Below are positions 1-5,693 of a stretch of 9,218 nt of DNA, piece by piece. The stretch is from Nanobdellota archaeon. GTDB taxonomy: Archaea > Nanobdellota > Nanobdellia > Pacearchaeales > GW2011-AR1. Location of the stretch: the NCBI GenBank assembly GCA_030640565.1, contig DAOWJD010000033.1, positions 1 to 9,218 on the forward strand, given 5' to 3'. The notes under the pieces are model-generated. The model did not search any database. It was not told the DNA's origin and worked only from the letters and a program-made list of their open reading frames with translations. Numbering within the stretch: position 1 is the first letter of the stretch; the number at the start of each line of letters is the position of its first letter. Both the position numbers and the translations under genes were made by a program.

Positions 1-156
1 GTTGAGAGATTGTTTCAAACATTCAAACAGGAAATTAAGTTTTGTAATGATGATACTGAATTATTTAGGATGAGATATAATCATTTTAGACCACATACAA
101 GTCTAAATAGAAAAACACCTGATGAAGTTTATAATGATTTTAGTTTATTATTTTAA
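1..156 (+). CDS. Integrase-core (DDE) transposase, C-terminal fragment, 5' end outside window
   Basis: Frame 1 is open from the window edge to TAA at 154-156 and gives the last 51 residues of a transposase. It begins VERLFQTFKQE, where Glu2 is probably the catalytic Glu of the DDE triad, and contains YNHFRPHTSLNRKTPDEVY (residues 28-46). This matches the RPHxSLxxxTPxEVY ending of rve-type integrase-core transposases of the IS3/IS481 group. The two catalytic Asp residues lie upstream of the window, so intactness cannot be judged. The reading frame ends cleanly at the usual place for the family, so the 3' end is not broken. The next gene, 132 bp downstream, is unrelated (sugar biosynthesis), so the element marks the left flank of the glycan locus. 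The exact IS family is uncertain. Confidence 0.85.
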   Translation, partial: VERLFQTFKQEIKFCNDDTELFRMRYNHFRPHTSLNRKTPDEVYNDFSLLF

Positions 157-161
157 CCTAC

Positions 162-171
162 GACATATGTC
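162..171. repeat. 10-bp perfect palindrome just after the transposase gene
   Basis: GACATATGTC is its own reverse complement and starts 5 nt after the transposase stop codon. Around it the sequence is locally richer in G+C (CCTACG...CACCTGCGTATACA, about 157-184) than the flanking AT-rich DNA. This is where the right end of the insertion element would be expected, but the left end is outside the window, so no terminal inverted repeat can be confirmed. Confidence 0.4.
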
Positions 172-192
172 ACCTGCGTATACAGTATTGAA

Positions 193-216
193 AAAGATAT
201 ATATATATAAATCTTT
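193..216. repeat. 24-bp near-perfect AT-rich palindrome
   Basis: The left arm AAAGATATATAT and the right arm ATATAAATCTTT are inverted copies matching at 11 of 12 positions. The element sits between the transposase remnant and the aminotransferase promoter. It could be a transcript-ending hairpin for the transposase, a regulator site, or simply an AT microsatellite with matching flanks. Nothing in the sequence decides between these. Confidence 0.45.
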
Positions 217-259
217 AAGAGGGTTAGAAAAGGTGAATTTAGTTTTTAGTTACATAATC

Positions 260-268
260 TTTAAAAAC
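260..268 (+). promoter_or_regulatory. Archaeal TATA-like box for the aminotransferase gene
   Basis: TTTAAAAAC is centred at 264, exactly 25 nt before the A of the ATG at 289. This spacing puts the predicted transcription start at or next to the start codon, so the mRNA would be leaderless. No Shine-Dalgarno motif lies between box and ATG. AT-rich DNA makes chance matches common, so the support comes mainly from the same spacing recurring at later genes. Confidence 0.55.
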
Positions 269-288
269 AATTCTATCATTTTTAACAA

Positions 289-1410
289 ATGATACCTGTC
301 TGCAAACCTTGGCTTCCTGGCAATGAGAAAAAATATGTATTAGATACTTTAGAAACTAATTGGATAAGTAGTTCTGGGGAGTACATAAATAAGTTTGAAG
401 AGGGTTTTGCTAATTTTTGTGGGGTTGAATACGGGGTTAGCTGTTCTAGTGGATTTGGGGCATTGCATTTGGCTTGTGTTGCTCTTGGTTTAAAAAAAGG
501 TGATGAGGTAATTGTACCCACTTTTACTATGGCTGCCTGTATAAATACAATTGTATTAACTGGGGCAAAACCGGTTCTTGTTGATTCAGATAAGGAAACA
601 TATTGTATTGACGTTGAGAAAATTGAGGAAAAAATTACAGATAAGACAAAAGCGATTATGCCTGTCCACATTTATGGGCATCCGTGTGATATGGATAAAA
701 TAATGGAAATTGCAAGAAGACATAATCTATATGTTATTGAAGATTGTGCAGAAGCTCATGGAGCAGAATATAAAGGAAAAAAAGTTGGAAGCTTTGGAGA
801 TGTGGGGTGTTTTAGTTTTTATGCTAACAAGATTCTGACAACAGGGGAAGGAGGAATGTGTGTGACAAACAATTCGGAGCTATTTGAAAAAATGAAAAAA
901 TTAAGAAATCATGCCCTTGATGTTCCTAGGTTTATACATAATGAAATTGGTTTTAATTATAGACTAACAAATATCCAGGCAGCAATAGGGGTGGCGCAAG
1001 TTGAAAATGCTGAGATGTTAGTTGAAGCAAGAAGGAATGTTGGAAAGAGATATAATGAAAAGCTGAAAGACATTAAAGGTTTGATTCTTCCTGCTGAAAA
1101 AGAATATGCAAAAAACGTTTATTGGATGTATGCTGTTGTTTTAGATGATAATATCGGGATAAGTAAGGGACAAGTTATGGAAAAATTAAAAGAAAAAGGT
1201 GTTGATACAAGAAGTTTTTTCATCCCTATGCATAAACAGCCTGCATATTATAAGAAAATAGTTGAAAATGTTCCTGACTGTGGAGAAGAATTCCTTGTTT
1301 CCGATAAAATAGGGGAAAGGGGATTTTACCTGCCAAGCTCAAGTAATCTAACAGATGATGAAATTGATATTGTTGTTAATGCTTTGAAAGAGGTTTTTTT
1401 AGGAAGATAA
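289..1410 (+). CDS. DegT/DnrJ/EryC1/StrS aminotransferase, perosamine-synthase-like
   Basis: This is a PLP-dependent sugar aminotransferase of 373 aa, normal length for the family. It would transfer an amino group from glutamate to a 3- or 4-keto nucleotide sugar. The N-terminus (IPVCKPWLPGNEKKYVLDTL, residues 2-21) and NWISSSGEYINKFE are typical of GDP-perosamine synthases. EDCAEAHGA (151-159) supplies the Asp152 expected to bind the PLP pyridine nitrogen, and SFYANKILTTGEGGM (176-190) carries the Schiff-base Lys181. GFNYRLTNIQAAIG (221-234) is the conserved substrate-side segment. One oddity: the phosphate-binding loop reads SSGFGALH (53-60) where relatives usually have SGTTALH or similar. 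The ATG at 289 has a TATA-like box 25 nt upstream and no ribosome binding site, fitting leaderless initiation. It is the first gene of the glycan run. A spot count shows higher G+C than in the following genes. Exact sugar product unknown. Confidence 0.92.
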   Translation: MIPVCKPWLPGNEKKYVLDTLETNWISSSGEYINKFEEGFANFCGVEYGVSCSSGFGALHLACVALGLKKGDEVIVPTFTMAACINTIVLTGAKPVLVDSDKETYCIDVEKIEEKITDKTKAIMPVHIYGHPCDMDKIMEIARRHNLYVIEDCAEAHGAEYKGKKVGSFGDVGCFSFYANKILTTGEGGMCVTNNSELFEKMKKLRNHALDVPRFIHNEIGFNYRLTNIQAAIGVAQVENAEMLVEARRNVGKRYNEKLKDIKGLILPAEKEYAKNVYWMYAVVLDDNIGISKGQVMEKLKEKGVDTRSFFIPMHKQPAYYKKIVENVPDCGEEFLVSDKIGERGFYLPSSSNLTDDEIDIVVNALKEVFLGR

Positions 1411-1425
1411 AATAGGATAAAATAA
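1406..1425. repeat. Two-copy 10-bp tandem repeat at the end of the aminotransferase gene
   Basis: GATAAAATAG (1406-1415) is followed directly by GATAAAATAA (1416-1425), 9 of 10 bases identical. It spans the stop codon TAA (1408-1410) and lies just before the TATA-like box of the next gene. It may be a chance feature of AT-rich DNA or a replication-slippage product. Confidence 0.4.
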
Positions 1426-1430
1426 GAATG

Positions 1431-1439
1431 TTTATAAAC
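1431..1439 (+). promoter_or_regulatory. TATA-like box for the TIM-barrel gene; decides its start
   Basis: TTTATAAAC is centred at 1435. It lies 25 nt before the ATG at 1460 but only 13 nt before the upstream in-frame ATG at 1448. With archaeal TATA-to-start spacing, transcription would begin near 1460, so the 1448 ATG would not be in the mRNA. This is the best-matched box in the window. Confidence 0.6.
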
Positions 1440-1459
1440 AATCATTTATGATTTTAAAA

Positions 1460-2362
1460 ATGCAAACAATATATGTGCCAACTTTTGCAGCAATTCGTGG
1501 AGATGTAGAAACTATTTTTGGTTTATTAGAAAAAGAAGTTTTAAAAAAACATCGAGGACAATTTGATATAGGATTAGAGATTGGGGGATTATCAGAACAT
1601 TTTACAAATCCGGAATATTTAGAAAATATTGTTGAGAATATTAAAAGTGTTGCAAGTGGTGTGAAAACAACTGTCCATGGTTTTTCAGGATTAGAAATTT
1701 ATACAAAAGATCTTGCTGACATGAGCAAAGGTGTTGGAAAAAACCTGTTAAAGACTTATATTAAATTAGCAAAGAAATTAGGCAGTAATTATGTTCATGT
1801 TCATGGTGCTGTAGGATATCAAGGAATTAAAGAGCCTAAAGATAAAGAACAAGTATTAATGCAAATTAGAAAAAATTTACTTTTTGGATTAAATTCTGCA
1901 GAAAATATTAAAATAGGTATAGAAAATCTTCCAAAACCTTCTGGATGTGATTTTGAGACTAACCCAAAAAAAGTATGGAGTGATTATGTAGAAGAAATAC
2001 AAGATTGTTTACAGATTGTTAAAGGAACTGATTTAAAAATAACTTTTGATACTGCTCATTATTCCATAAATAAAACTAAGGGGGCTGACCTTATTTCTCC
2101 TGCTCAAATTCTTAAAAATCATTTATATCATATTCATCTTGGTGACTCAAAAGGAGATTGGGGGGCAAATAAATCAAAAGCATTTGATGGGTTAATTCCT
2201 GGTGATGGAAAAATTGGAGAAAATTCTTTTGCAGAGTTTTTTAAATATATAAGAAAACATCATTCTAATGTTGGAATTTGTGTGGAAGTTAGAAATAAAG
2301 ATTATAAAAATCCTGTTGAAACTAAAGAATCTATAAGAAGACTTGTTAAATGGTTGATTTAA
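1460..2362 (+). CDS. Xylose-isomerase-like TIM-barrel protein (AP endonuclease family 2 / sugar isomerase-epimerase)
   Basis: This 300-aa protein has the metal-site pattern of the endonuclease IV/xylose-isomerase-like barrel. From the 1460 start, likely metal or active-site residues are Glu40 (GLEIGG), His73 (TVHGFSG), His113/His115 (YVHVHG), Glu155 (GIENLP), Asp197 and His200 (TFDTAHY), His224/His226 (HIHLGDSKG) and Glu276 (GICVEV). The order and placement at the ends of predicted beta strands fit a one-domain TIM barrel. Family members include sugar and sugar-phosphate isomerases/epimerases and endonuclease IV. The glycan context favours a sugar role, but a DNA-repair nuclease is not excluded from sequence alone. 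An ATG at 1448 is in frame and would add MILK; 1460 is preferred because of the TATA-like box at 1431-1439. No ribosome binding site is visible. It follows the aminotransferase by 49 bp. Confidence 0.85.
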   Translation: MQTIYVPTFAAIRGDVETIFGLLEKEVLKKHRGQFDIGLEIGGLSEHFTNPEYLENIVENIKSVASGVKTTVHGFSGLEIYTKDLADMSKGVGKNLLKTYIKLAKKLGSNYVHVHGAVGYQGIKEPKDKEQVLMQIRKNLLFGLNSAENIKIGIENLPKPSGCDFETNPKKVWSDYVEEIQDCLQIVKGTDLKITFDTAHYSINKTKGADLISPAQILKNHLYHIHLGDSKGDWGANKSKAFDGLIPGDGKIGENSFAEFFKYIRKHHSNVGICVEVRNKDYKNPVETKESIRRLVKWLI

Positions 2363-2369
2363 TAGTAGT

Positions 2370-2388
2370 TCCTTCCAAGAAGGATTTT
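2370..2388 (+). terminator. Short hairpin with T-run after the TIM-barrel gene
   Basis: TCCTTC (2370-2375), a 3-nt loop CAA and GAAGGA (2379-2384) form a perfect 6-bp stem followed by TTTT, starting 8 nt after the TAA stop at 2360-2362. It resembles a small transcription terminator. A very similar sequence follows the flippase gene on the other strand (7504-7523). Confidence 0.4.
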
Positions 2389-2414
2389 ACATATTGAATA
2401 GAGTATCATAATTC

Positions 2415-2424
2415 TTTTAAATAA
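2415..2424 (+). promoter_or_regulatory. TATA-like box for the FkbM-like gene
   Basis: TTTTAAATAA is centred about 2419-2420. It is 23-24 nt before the ATG at 2443 and 17-18 nt before the ATG at 2437. The spacing favours the second ATG. It lies in the 74-bp gap after the previous gene. Confidence 0.45.
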
Positions 2425-2442
2425 ACAAGATTAAAGATGAAA

Positions 2443-3339
2443 ATGAAAACATCTACTAAAATAAGAGTTCTTATAAAAAAAATATTGCCGGGAAAAATTG
2501 TGAAGATAATAAGAAATGTTAAAAGAATTTCCAAAAGGTTAAATGTTTTGGAGGAAAATCAAAGGAATTTGATTAATTCTCAGTTTGAGGATGTAACTAA
2601 TGATAAAAAGATTATGTTAAGAAATAAAGAATTCAAAATTTATTCTCAAAATGGGGAAGATGGGATTCTTCTTCATATATTTTCAAAAATAGGGATAAAA
2701 AAGAAAGATTTTGTTGAGTTTGGAATTTCAGATGGGAGAGAGTGTAATACAGCTAATCTTTCAATAAATCATAGTTGGAGAGGATTATTAATGGATAATG
2801 ATAAAGAAAATGTAGTTAAAGCTAGAGAATATTACAAACAAACAAATGGAAGAGTAAAGGTAATTCAGTGTTTTATTACAAAAGATAATATTAATAATGT
2901 TTTAAAATTAAATAATGTTTCTGGGGAAATTGATTTGCTTTCTATTGACATTGATGGAAATGATTATTGGGTTTGGAAAGAAATTGAAGTTGTAAATCCA
3001 AGAGTTGTTGTAATTGAATATAATGGTTCTTTTGGGGATGATAAATCACTAAGTGTTTCTTATGACCCAGAATTTGAAAGAATTTCAAAACATAAATCTG
3101 GTTTTTATCATGGAGCATCTCTAAAAGCATTGGCAAAATTAGGAAAGAAAAAAGGTTATGCTTTAGTTGGGTGCGACGCAACTGGTTGTAATGCTTTTTT
3201 TGTTAAGAAAGTTCTGATAAAAAAGCGGGATGTGTTTAAAGTAGAAGAAGCTTTTTACCCTCATTCAAGAAGGCTAAAAAAAGAATCTACTGAAAGACAA
3301 TTTAAGAGGATCAAGAATATGAAGTTTGAAAAGATTTAA
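2443..3339 (+). CDS. FkbM-like / SAM-methyltransferase-fold protein of surface-polysaccharide loci
   Basis: The core (about residues 65-260) reads like a methyltransferase fold of a family found in polysaccharide clusters, distantly similar to FkbM. Numbered from the 2443 start, YSQNGEDGILLHIF starts at 67, a glycine-containing motif I-like loop VEFGISDG is at 91-98, an acidic residue follows in LLMDND (116-121), and EIDLLSIDIDGNDYWVW is at 162-178. PRVVVIEYN (186-194), YHGASLKAL (222-230) and GYALVGCDATGCNAFFV (238-254) complete the pattern. The first about 48 residues are strongly basic and amphipathic (KKILPGK, RNVKRISKRL), perhaps a membrane- or partner-binding helix. The C-terminal about 40 residues are also basic. 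The substrate is unknown and catalytic activity unproven; O-methylation of a sugar is the usual guess for FkbM relatives. ATGs at 2437 and 2443 are both possible; the TATA-like box spacing favours 2443. Confidence 0.75.
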   Translation: MKTSTKIRVLIKKILPGKIVKIIRNVKRISKRLNVLEENQRNLINSQFEDVTNDKKIMLRNKEFKIYSQNGEDGILLHIFSKIGIKKKDFVEFGISDGRECNTANLSINHSWRGLLMDNDKENVVKAREYYKQTNGRVKVIQCFITKDNINNVLKLNNVSGEIDLLSIDIDGNDYWVWKEIEVVNPRVVVIEYNGSFGDDKSLSVSYDPEFERISKHKSGFYHGASLKALAKLGKKKGYALVGCDATGCNAFFVKKVLIKKRDVFKVEEAFYPHSRRLKKESTERQFKRIKNMKFEKI

Positions 3340-3343
3340 AAAA
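3335..3343 (+). promoter_or_regulatory. TATA-like box overlapping the stop codon of the FkbM-like gene
   Basis: TTTAAAAAA is centred at 3339, 25 nt before the ATG at 3364. It contains the TAA stop codon (3337-3339) of the preceding gene. A leaderless transcript of the methyltransferase gene would start at or beside its ATG. Confidence 0.5.
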
Positions 3344-3347
3344 TATG

Positions 3348-3387
3348 AAAATTTGGAAATAAAATGCAAGAGAAAAAATTTGGAAAT
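3348..3387 (+). repeat. 13-bp direct repeat flanking the methyltransferase start
   Basis: AAAATTTGGAAAT occurs at 3348-3360, just before the ATG at 3364, and again at 3375-3387 within the first codons of the gene, a period of 27 bp. It may reflect a small local duplication or chance. Confidence 0.5.
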
Positions 3388-4110
3388 GGAAGAATTTATG
3401 ATTTAATGTATAAAGATAAAAATTATGAAAAAGAACTTAATTTTATTGAATCCTTATTTCCGAATAAGCCTAGAAAAATTCTTGAATTGGGGTGTGGGAC
3501 AGGAAACTATACTAAAATATTACTAGAAAAAGGTTATGATGTTTTAAGTCTTGACTTATCTGAAGGGATGTTGGAGATTGCCAGAAAAAAAGTTGCAAAT
3601 GGGAATTTTGTTCAAGGAGATATTAGGGATTTTAAACTCGATGGAAAATATGATGCTTGTCTTGTTTTATTTTCTGTTTTAGGTTACATAACTGAAAATA
3701 ATGATTTAGAAAAAGTTTTTCAGAATATTAAGGAGCATTTAAATCCAGGAGGGTTTTTAATATTTGATGTCTGGAATGGTTTAGCTGTTTTAAATCAAAA
3801 ACCTGAAAAAAGAGTAAAAGAAGTAGAGAATGAGAAAATTAAAGTTACAAGGTATGTTACGCCTGAATTAAATGCAAAAAAACATACATGTGGAGTAAAT
3901 TATAAATTTTTGATAAAGGAAAAAGAAGATGGTTCTATTTATGAAATAAATGAAAAACACAAGGTAAGATTTTTCTTTCCACAAGAATTAAGAAAATATT
4001 TGGAAGATTCTGGATTTGAAGTGTTGGGAATGTATAAATCTTTTGAATTGGATAACAAAGTAAATGAAGATTGTTGGAACATGGTTATAATAGCAAAGTT
4101 AAAAAATTGA
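3364..4110 (+). CDS. Class I SAM-dependent methyltransferase, DesVI/TylM1-like (amino-sugar N-methyltransferase candidate)
   Basis: The 248-aa protein has a complete class I SAM-binding fold. Motif I is ILELGCGTGNY (39-49), the acidic residue ending beta-2 is in LSLDLSEGML (61-70), GDIRDF (85-90) contacts the adenine side, and LNPGGFLIFDVW (126-137) is the post-I region. The segment from GDIRDF through KYDACLVLFSVLGYIT (95-110) resembles the sugar N,N-dimethyltransferases DesVI and TylM1, as do the N-terminal YDLMYKDKNYEKE and the late FFFPQELRKYLEDSGF (203-218). Those enzymes methylate the amino group of a nucleotide-linked amino sugar, which would suit the aminotransferase two genes upstream. 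Assignment to amino-sugar methylation is inference from recalled similarity and context. The start aligns well with DesVI-type proteins and has a TATA-like box 25 nt upstream. The next gene starts 4 nt after its stop. Confidence 0.85.
   Translation: MQEKKFGNGRIYDLMYKDKNYEKELNFIESLFPNKPRKILELGCGTGNYTKILLEKGYDVLSLDLSEGMLEIARKKVANGNFVQGDIRDFKLDGKYDACLVLFSVLGYITENNDLEKVFQNIKEHLNPGGFLIFDVWNGLAVLNQKPEKRVKEVENEKIKVTRYVTPELNAKKHTCGVNYKFLIKEKEDGSIYEINEKHKVRFFFPQELRKYLEDSGFEVLGMYKSFELDNKVNEDCWNMVIIAKLKN
4085..4093 (+). promoter_or_regulatory. TATA-like box inside the 3' end of the methyltransferase gene
   Basis: TTATAATAG is centred at 4089, 26 nt before the glycosyltransferase ATG at 4115. It lies wholly in the last codons of the upstream coding region. 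Weaker match than the boxes for the earlier genes. Confidence 0.4.
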
Positions 4111-4114
4111 TAAA

Positions 4115-5143
4115 ATGAAAATTGCATTAATTGGACAAAGTTTTGATAAGGGTTCAGGTCAAGGAGTTTATGAATTTTCCAATTATTTATATGAACATCT
4201 TAAAAAAATTAATAAAAATATTGAGATAATTAAAATTGGGGCTTCAAAAAATTCTTTTATGACTTTATTTAATAATATTTTTGTTTCATTTTACAAAACA
4301 TTAAAGAGCAAATCAGATATTTATCATTTTATGATGCCTGAAATAGCTTTTTCATGCATGTTTAAGAGGCCTTCTATAGTGATAATTCATGATTTAATTC
4401 CTCTAATAATTAATGAGAGAAAAAAATCTTTTAATTTATATTTCAAACTTATCCTGAAAGTTGCTATTAAAGCTAATCATTTAATTGCAGTTTCTAACTT
4501 AACAAAAAAGGATTTGGTTAGGATATTAAAAGTGCCTGAAACAAAGATTTCAGTTATTCATGAAGGGGTAGATGGTAAAAAATATTATCCTCTAGAAAAA
4601 AAGAGAAAAAAATTATTTACAATTGGTTATCTTGGAGGCTTCGGGAAAAGAAAAAACATAGATTATATACTAAAAGTAGCTAAAGAATTTGAAAATAATA
4701 AAAAAATCTTATTTAAGATTGCTGGGAAAGGACCTGAATTAGATAGATTACTTAGATTAAAGAAAAAAATGAATTTAAAAAATGTTGAATTTGCAGGATT
4801 TGTGCCAGATGAGGAATTAAATAATTTTTATAATTCTCTTGATTTATTTCTCTTCCCTTCTCACTACGAAGGATTTGGATTACCTGTTACTGAAGCGATG
4901 GCTTGCGGAATTCCTGTTATGGTTTCAAATGTGAGCTCTTTAATCGAAATAGCAGAAGATACTGGAATTTTAATTAATCCAAAAAAACCTGAAGATGCTG
5001 TAAGAAACATAAAGAAAATTGTGAAAAACGTGGATTTGCAAAAGAAACTAAGAATAAAAAGTATAAAAAAGGCCAAAGAATTTAATTGGGATAAAACTGC
5101 CAAGGAAACATTTAAAATTTATGAAAAATATAGACAAAAATGA
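4115..5143 (+). CDS. Family 4 (GT-B) glycosyltransferase
   Basis: This is a retaining GT-B glycosyltransferase of 342 aa, normal length for GT4. The N-terminal Rossmann domain starts directly with MKIALIGQSF and carries the glycine-rich acceptor loop KGSGQGVYEFSNYL (12-25); IHDLIPL follows at 91-97. The C-terminal nucleotide-sugar domain has IGYLGGFGKRKNID (170-183), KIAGKGPELDRL (201-212), FAGFVPDEEL (226-235) and the hallmark EX7E motif EGFGLPVTE (Glu252 and Glu260), then AMACGIPVMVSNVSSLIEI. No membrane segment is evident; it probably works on the cytoplasmic membrane face, adding a sugar to a lipid-linked glycan. Donor and acceptor cannot be read from the sequence. The start is the only good ATG and leaves 4 nt after the upstream stop. 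Its TGA overlaps the next gene's ATG by 4 nt (5140-5143). Confidence 0.93.
   Translation: MKIALIGQSFDKGSGQGVYEFSNYLYEHLKKINKNIEIIKIGASKNSFMTLFNNIFVSFYKTLKSKSDIYHFMMPEIAFSCMFKRPSIVIIHDLIPLIINERKKSFNLYFKLILKVAIKANHLIAVSNLTKKDLVRILKVPETKISVIHEGVDGKKYYPLEKKRKKLFTIGYLGGFGKRKNIDYILKVAKEFENNKKILFKIAGKGPELDRLLRLKKKMNLKNVEFAGFVPDEELNNFYNSLDLFLFPSHYEGFGLPVTEAMACGIPVMVSNVSSLIEIAEDTGILINPKKPEDAVRNIKKIVKNVDLQKKLRIKSIKKAKEFNWDKTAKETFKIYEKYRQK
5111..5119 (+). promoter_or_regulatory. TATA-like box inside the glycosyltransferase 3' end
   Basis: TTTAAAATT is centred at 5115, exactly 25 nt before the ATG at 5140. It lies in the coding region of the glycosyltransferase, which overlaps the downstream gene by 4 nt. 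If used, the small methyltransferase has its own leaderless transcript despite the operon-like overlap. Confidence 0.45.
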
Positions 5144-5673
5144 AAAAACTTAATGTTGGTTGTGGTTTAGATATAAGAAAAGGATGGTTTAATTTGGACA
5201 ACCATAAAACTAATGGGGCAAATGTTGTCTTTGATTTAAATGATATTTACAAAGGGGCAAAAATGCCTTTTAAAGATAATACTTTTGACTATATTTTAAT
5301 AAGTAGTGTTCTTCATGTTTTTACTAATCCGGTTCCAATTTTAAATGAATTAGTGAGGGTGTGCAAAAAAGGAGGAGAAATAGAAATTAAAACCCCTTTA
5401 AGCAATGTAAATTTCTCTATTTATGGAAAGAGGGGTTACACTCAAGGGATGCTTAGGGGATATGCTTCTGGGATGAGGGATTATAACCCTAAAAAACACA
5501 GGGGAAATTTATTAAAAATCGTTAAAGCAGAATATTATACAAATTCTAAAAGAGGACTTGCCCGATTTATAACTCGTTTGTTAAATAAATTACCTTATTC
5601 CATTGTAGAAAGAACTATTCTTATGCATTTAATTCTTTTACGTGTAAATATGAAATATAAGAAATTATATTAA
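5140..5673 (+). CDS. Small class I SAM-dependent methyltransferase (Methyltransf_11-like)
   Basis: The 177-aa protein has a compact SAM-binding core. Motif I is KLNVGCGLDIRKGWFNLD (3-20), with Asp20 a likely ribose-binding acid. MPFKDNTFDYILISSVLHVF (42-61) matches motif II of Methyltransf_11 proteins, where PFxDxxFD is typical. ILNELVRVCKKGGEIEIKTP (67-86) is the post-motif helix and strand. The C-terminal half (87-177) is basic and aromatic (GYTQGMLRGYASGMRDYN) and would form the substrate cap. It is shorter than many family members. Proteins of this kind in glycan loci are usually sugar or lipid-carrier-linked glycan methyltransferases, but the target is unknown here. The start overlaps the preceding stop (ATGA), suggesting translational coupling, though a TATA-like box also sits 25 nt upstream. 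Confidence 0.82.
   Translation: MKKLNVGCGLDIRKGWFNLDNHKTNGANVVFDLNDIYKGAKMPFKDNTFDYILISSVLHVFTNPVPILNELVRVCKKGGEIEIKTPLSNVNFSIYGKRGYTQGMLRGYASGMRDYNPKKHRGNLLKIVKAEYYTNSKRGLARFITRLLNKLPYSIVERTILMHLILLRVNMKYKKLY
5665..5673 (+). promoter_or_regulatory. TATA-like box overlapping a stop codon; decides the start of the HprK-like gene
   Basis: TTATATTAA is centred at 5669 and ends in the TAA stop (5671-5673) of the small methyltransferase. It is 25 nt before the ATG at 5694, supporting that start over the upstream TTG (5679) and GTG (5682). Confidence 0.45.
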
Positions 5674-5693
5674 ATGGCTTGGTGCCTATTTCA

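Noticed and set aside
233..292. Short GTG-started frame of 19 codons ending ATGA over the aminotransferase start, near a GGTGA
   Set aside because: The GGTGA includes the GTG itself, so it cannot act as its ribosome binding site, and the peptide has no recognisable character; it also contains the proposed TATA box.
282..671. Minus-strand open frame of 129 codons
   Set aside because: It lies entirely opposite the well-supported aminotransferase gene and its translation shows no domain or composition of a real protein.
1394..1400. Run of seven T near the end of the aminotransferase gene as a terminator
   Set aside because: It lies within the coding region before the stop codon and has no preceding stem.
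3345..3362. Five-codon frame (MKIWK) just before the methyltransferase
   Set aside because: Too short to judge, no initiation signal, and better explained by the local 13-bp repeat.
4864..5103. Minus-strand open frame of 79 codons
   Set aside because: Shadow of the glycosyltransferase C-terminal domain including its EX7E motif.
5679..5681. TTG as start of the HprK-like gene
   Set aside because: A downstream in-frame ATG at 5694 has the 25-nt TATA spacing seen at other genes; TTG has no supporting signal.
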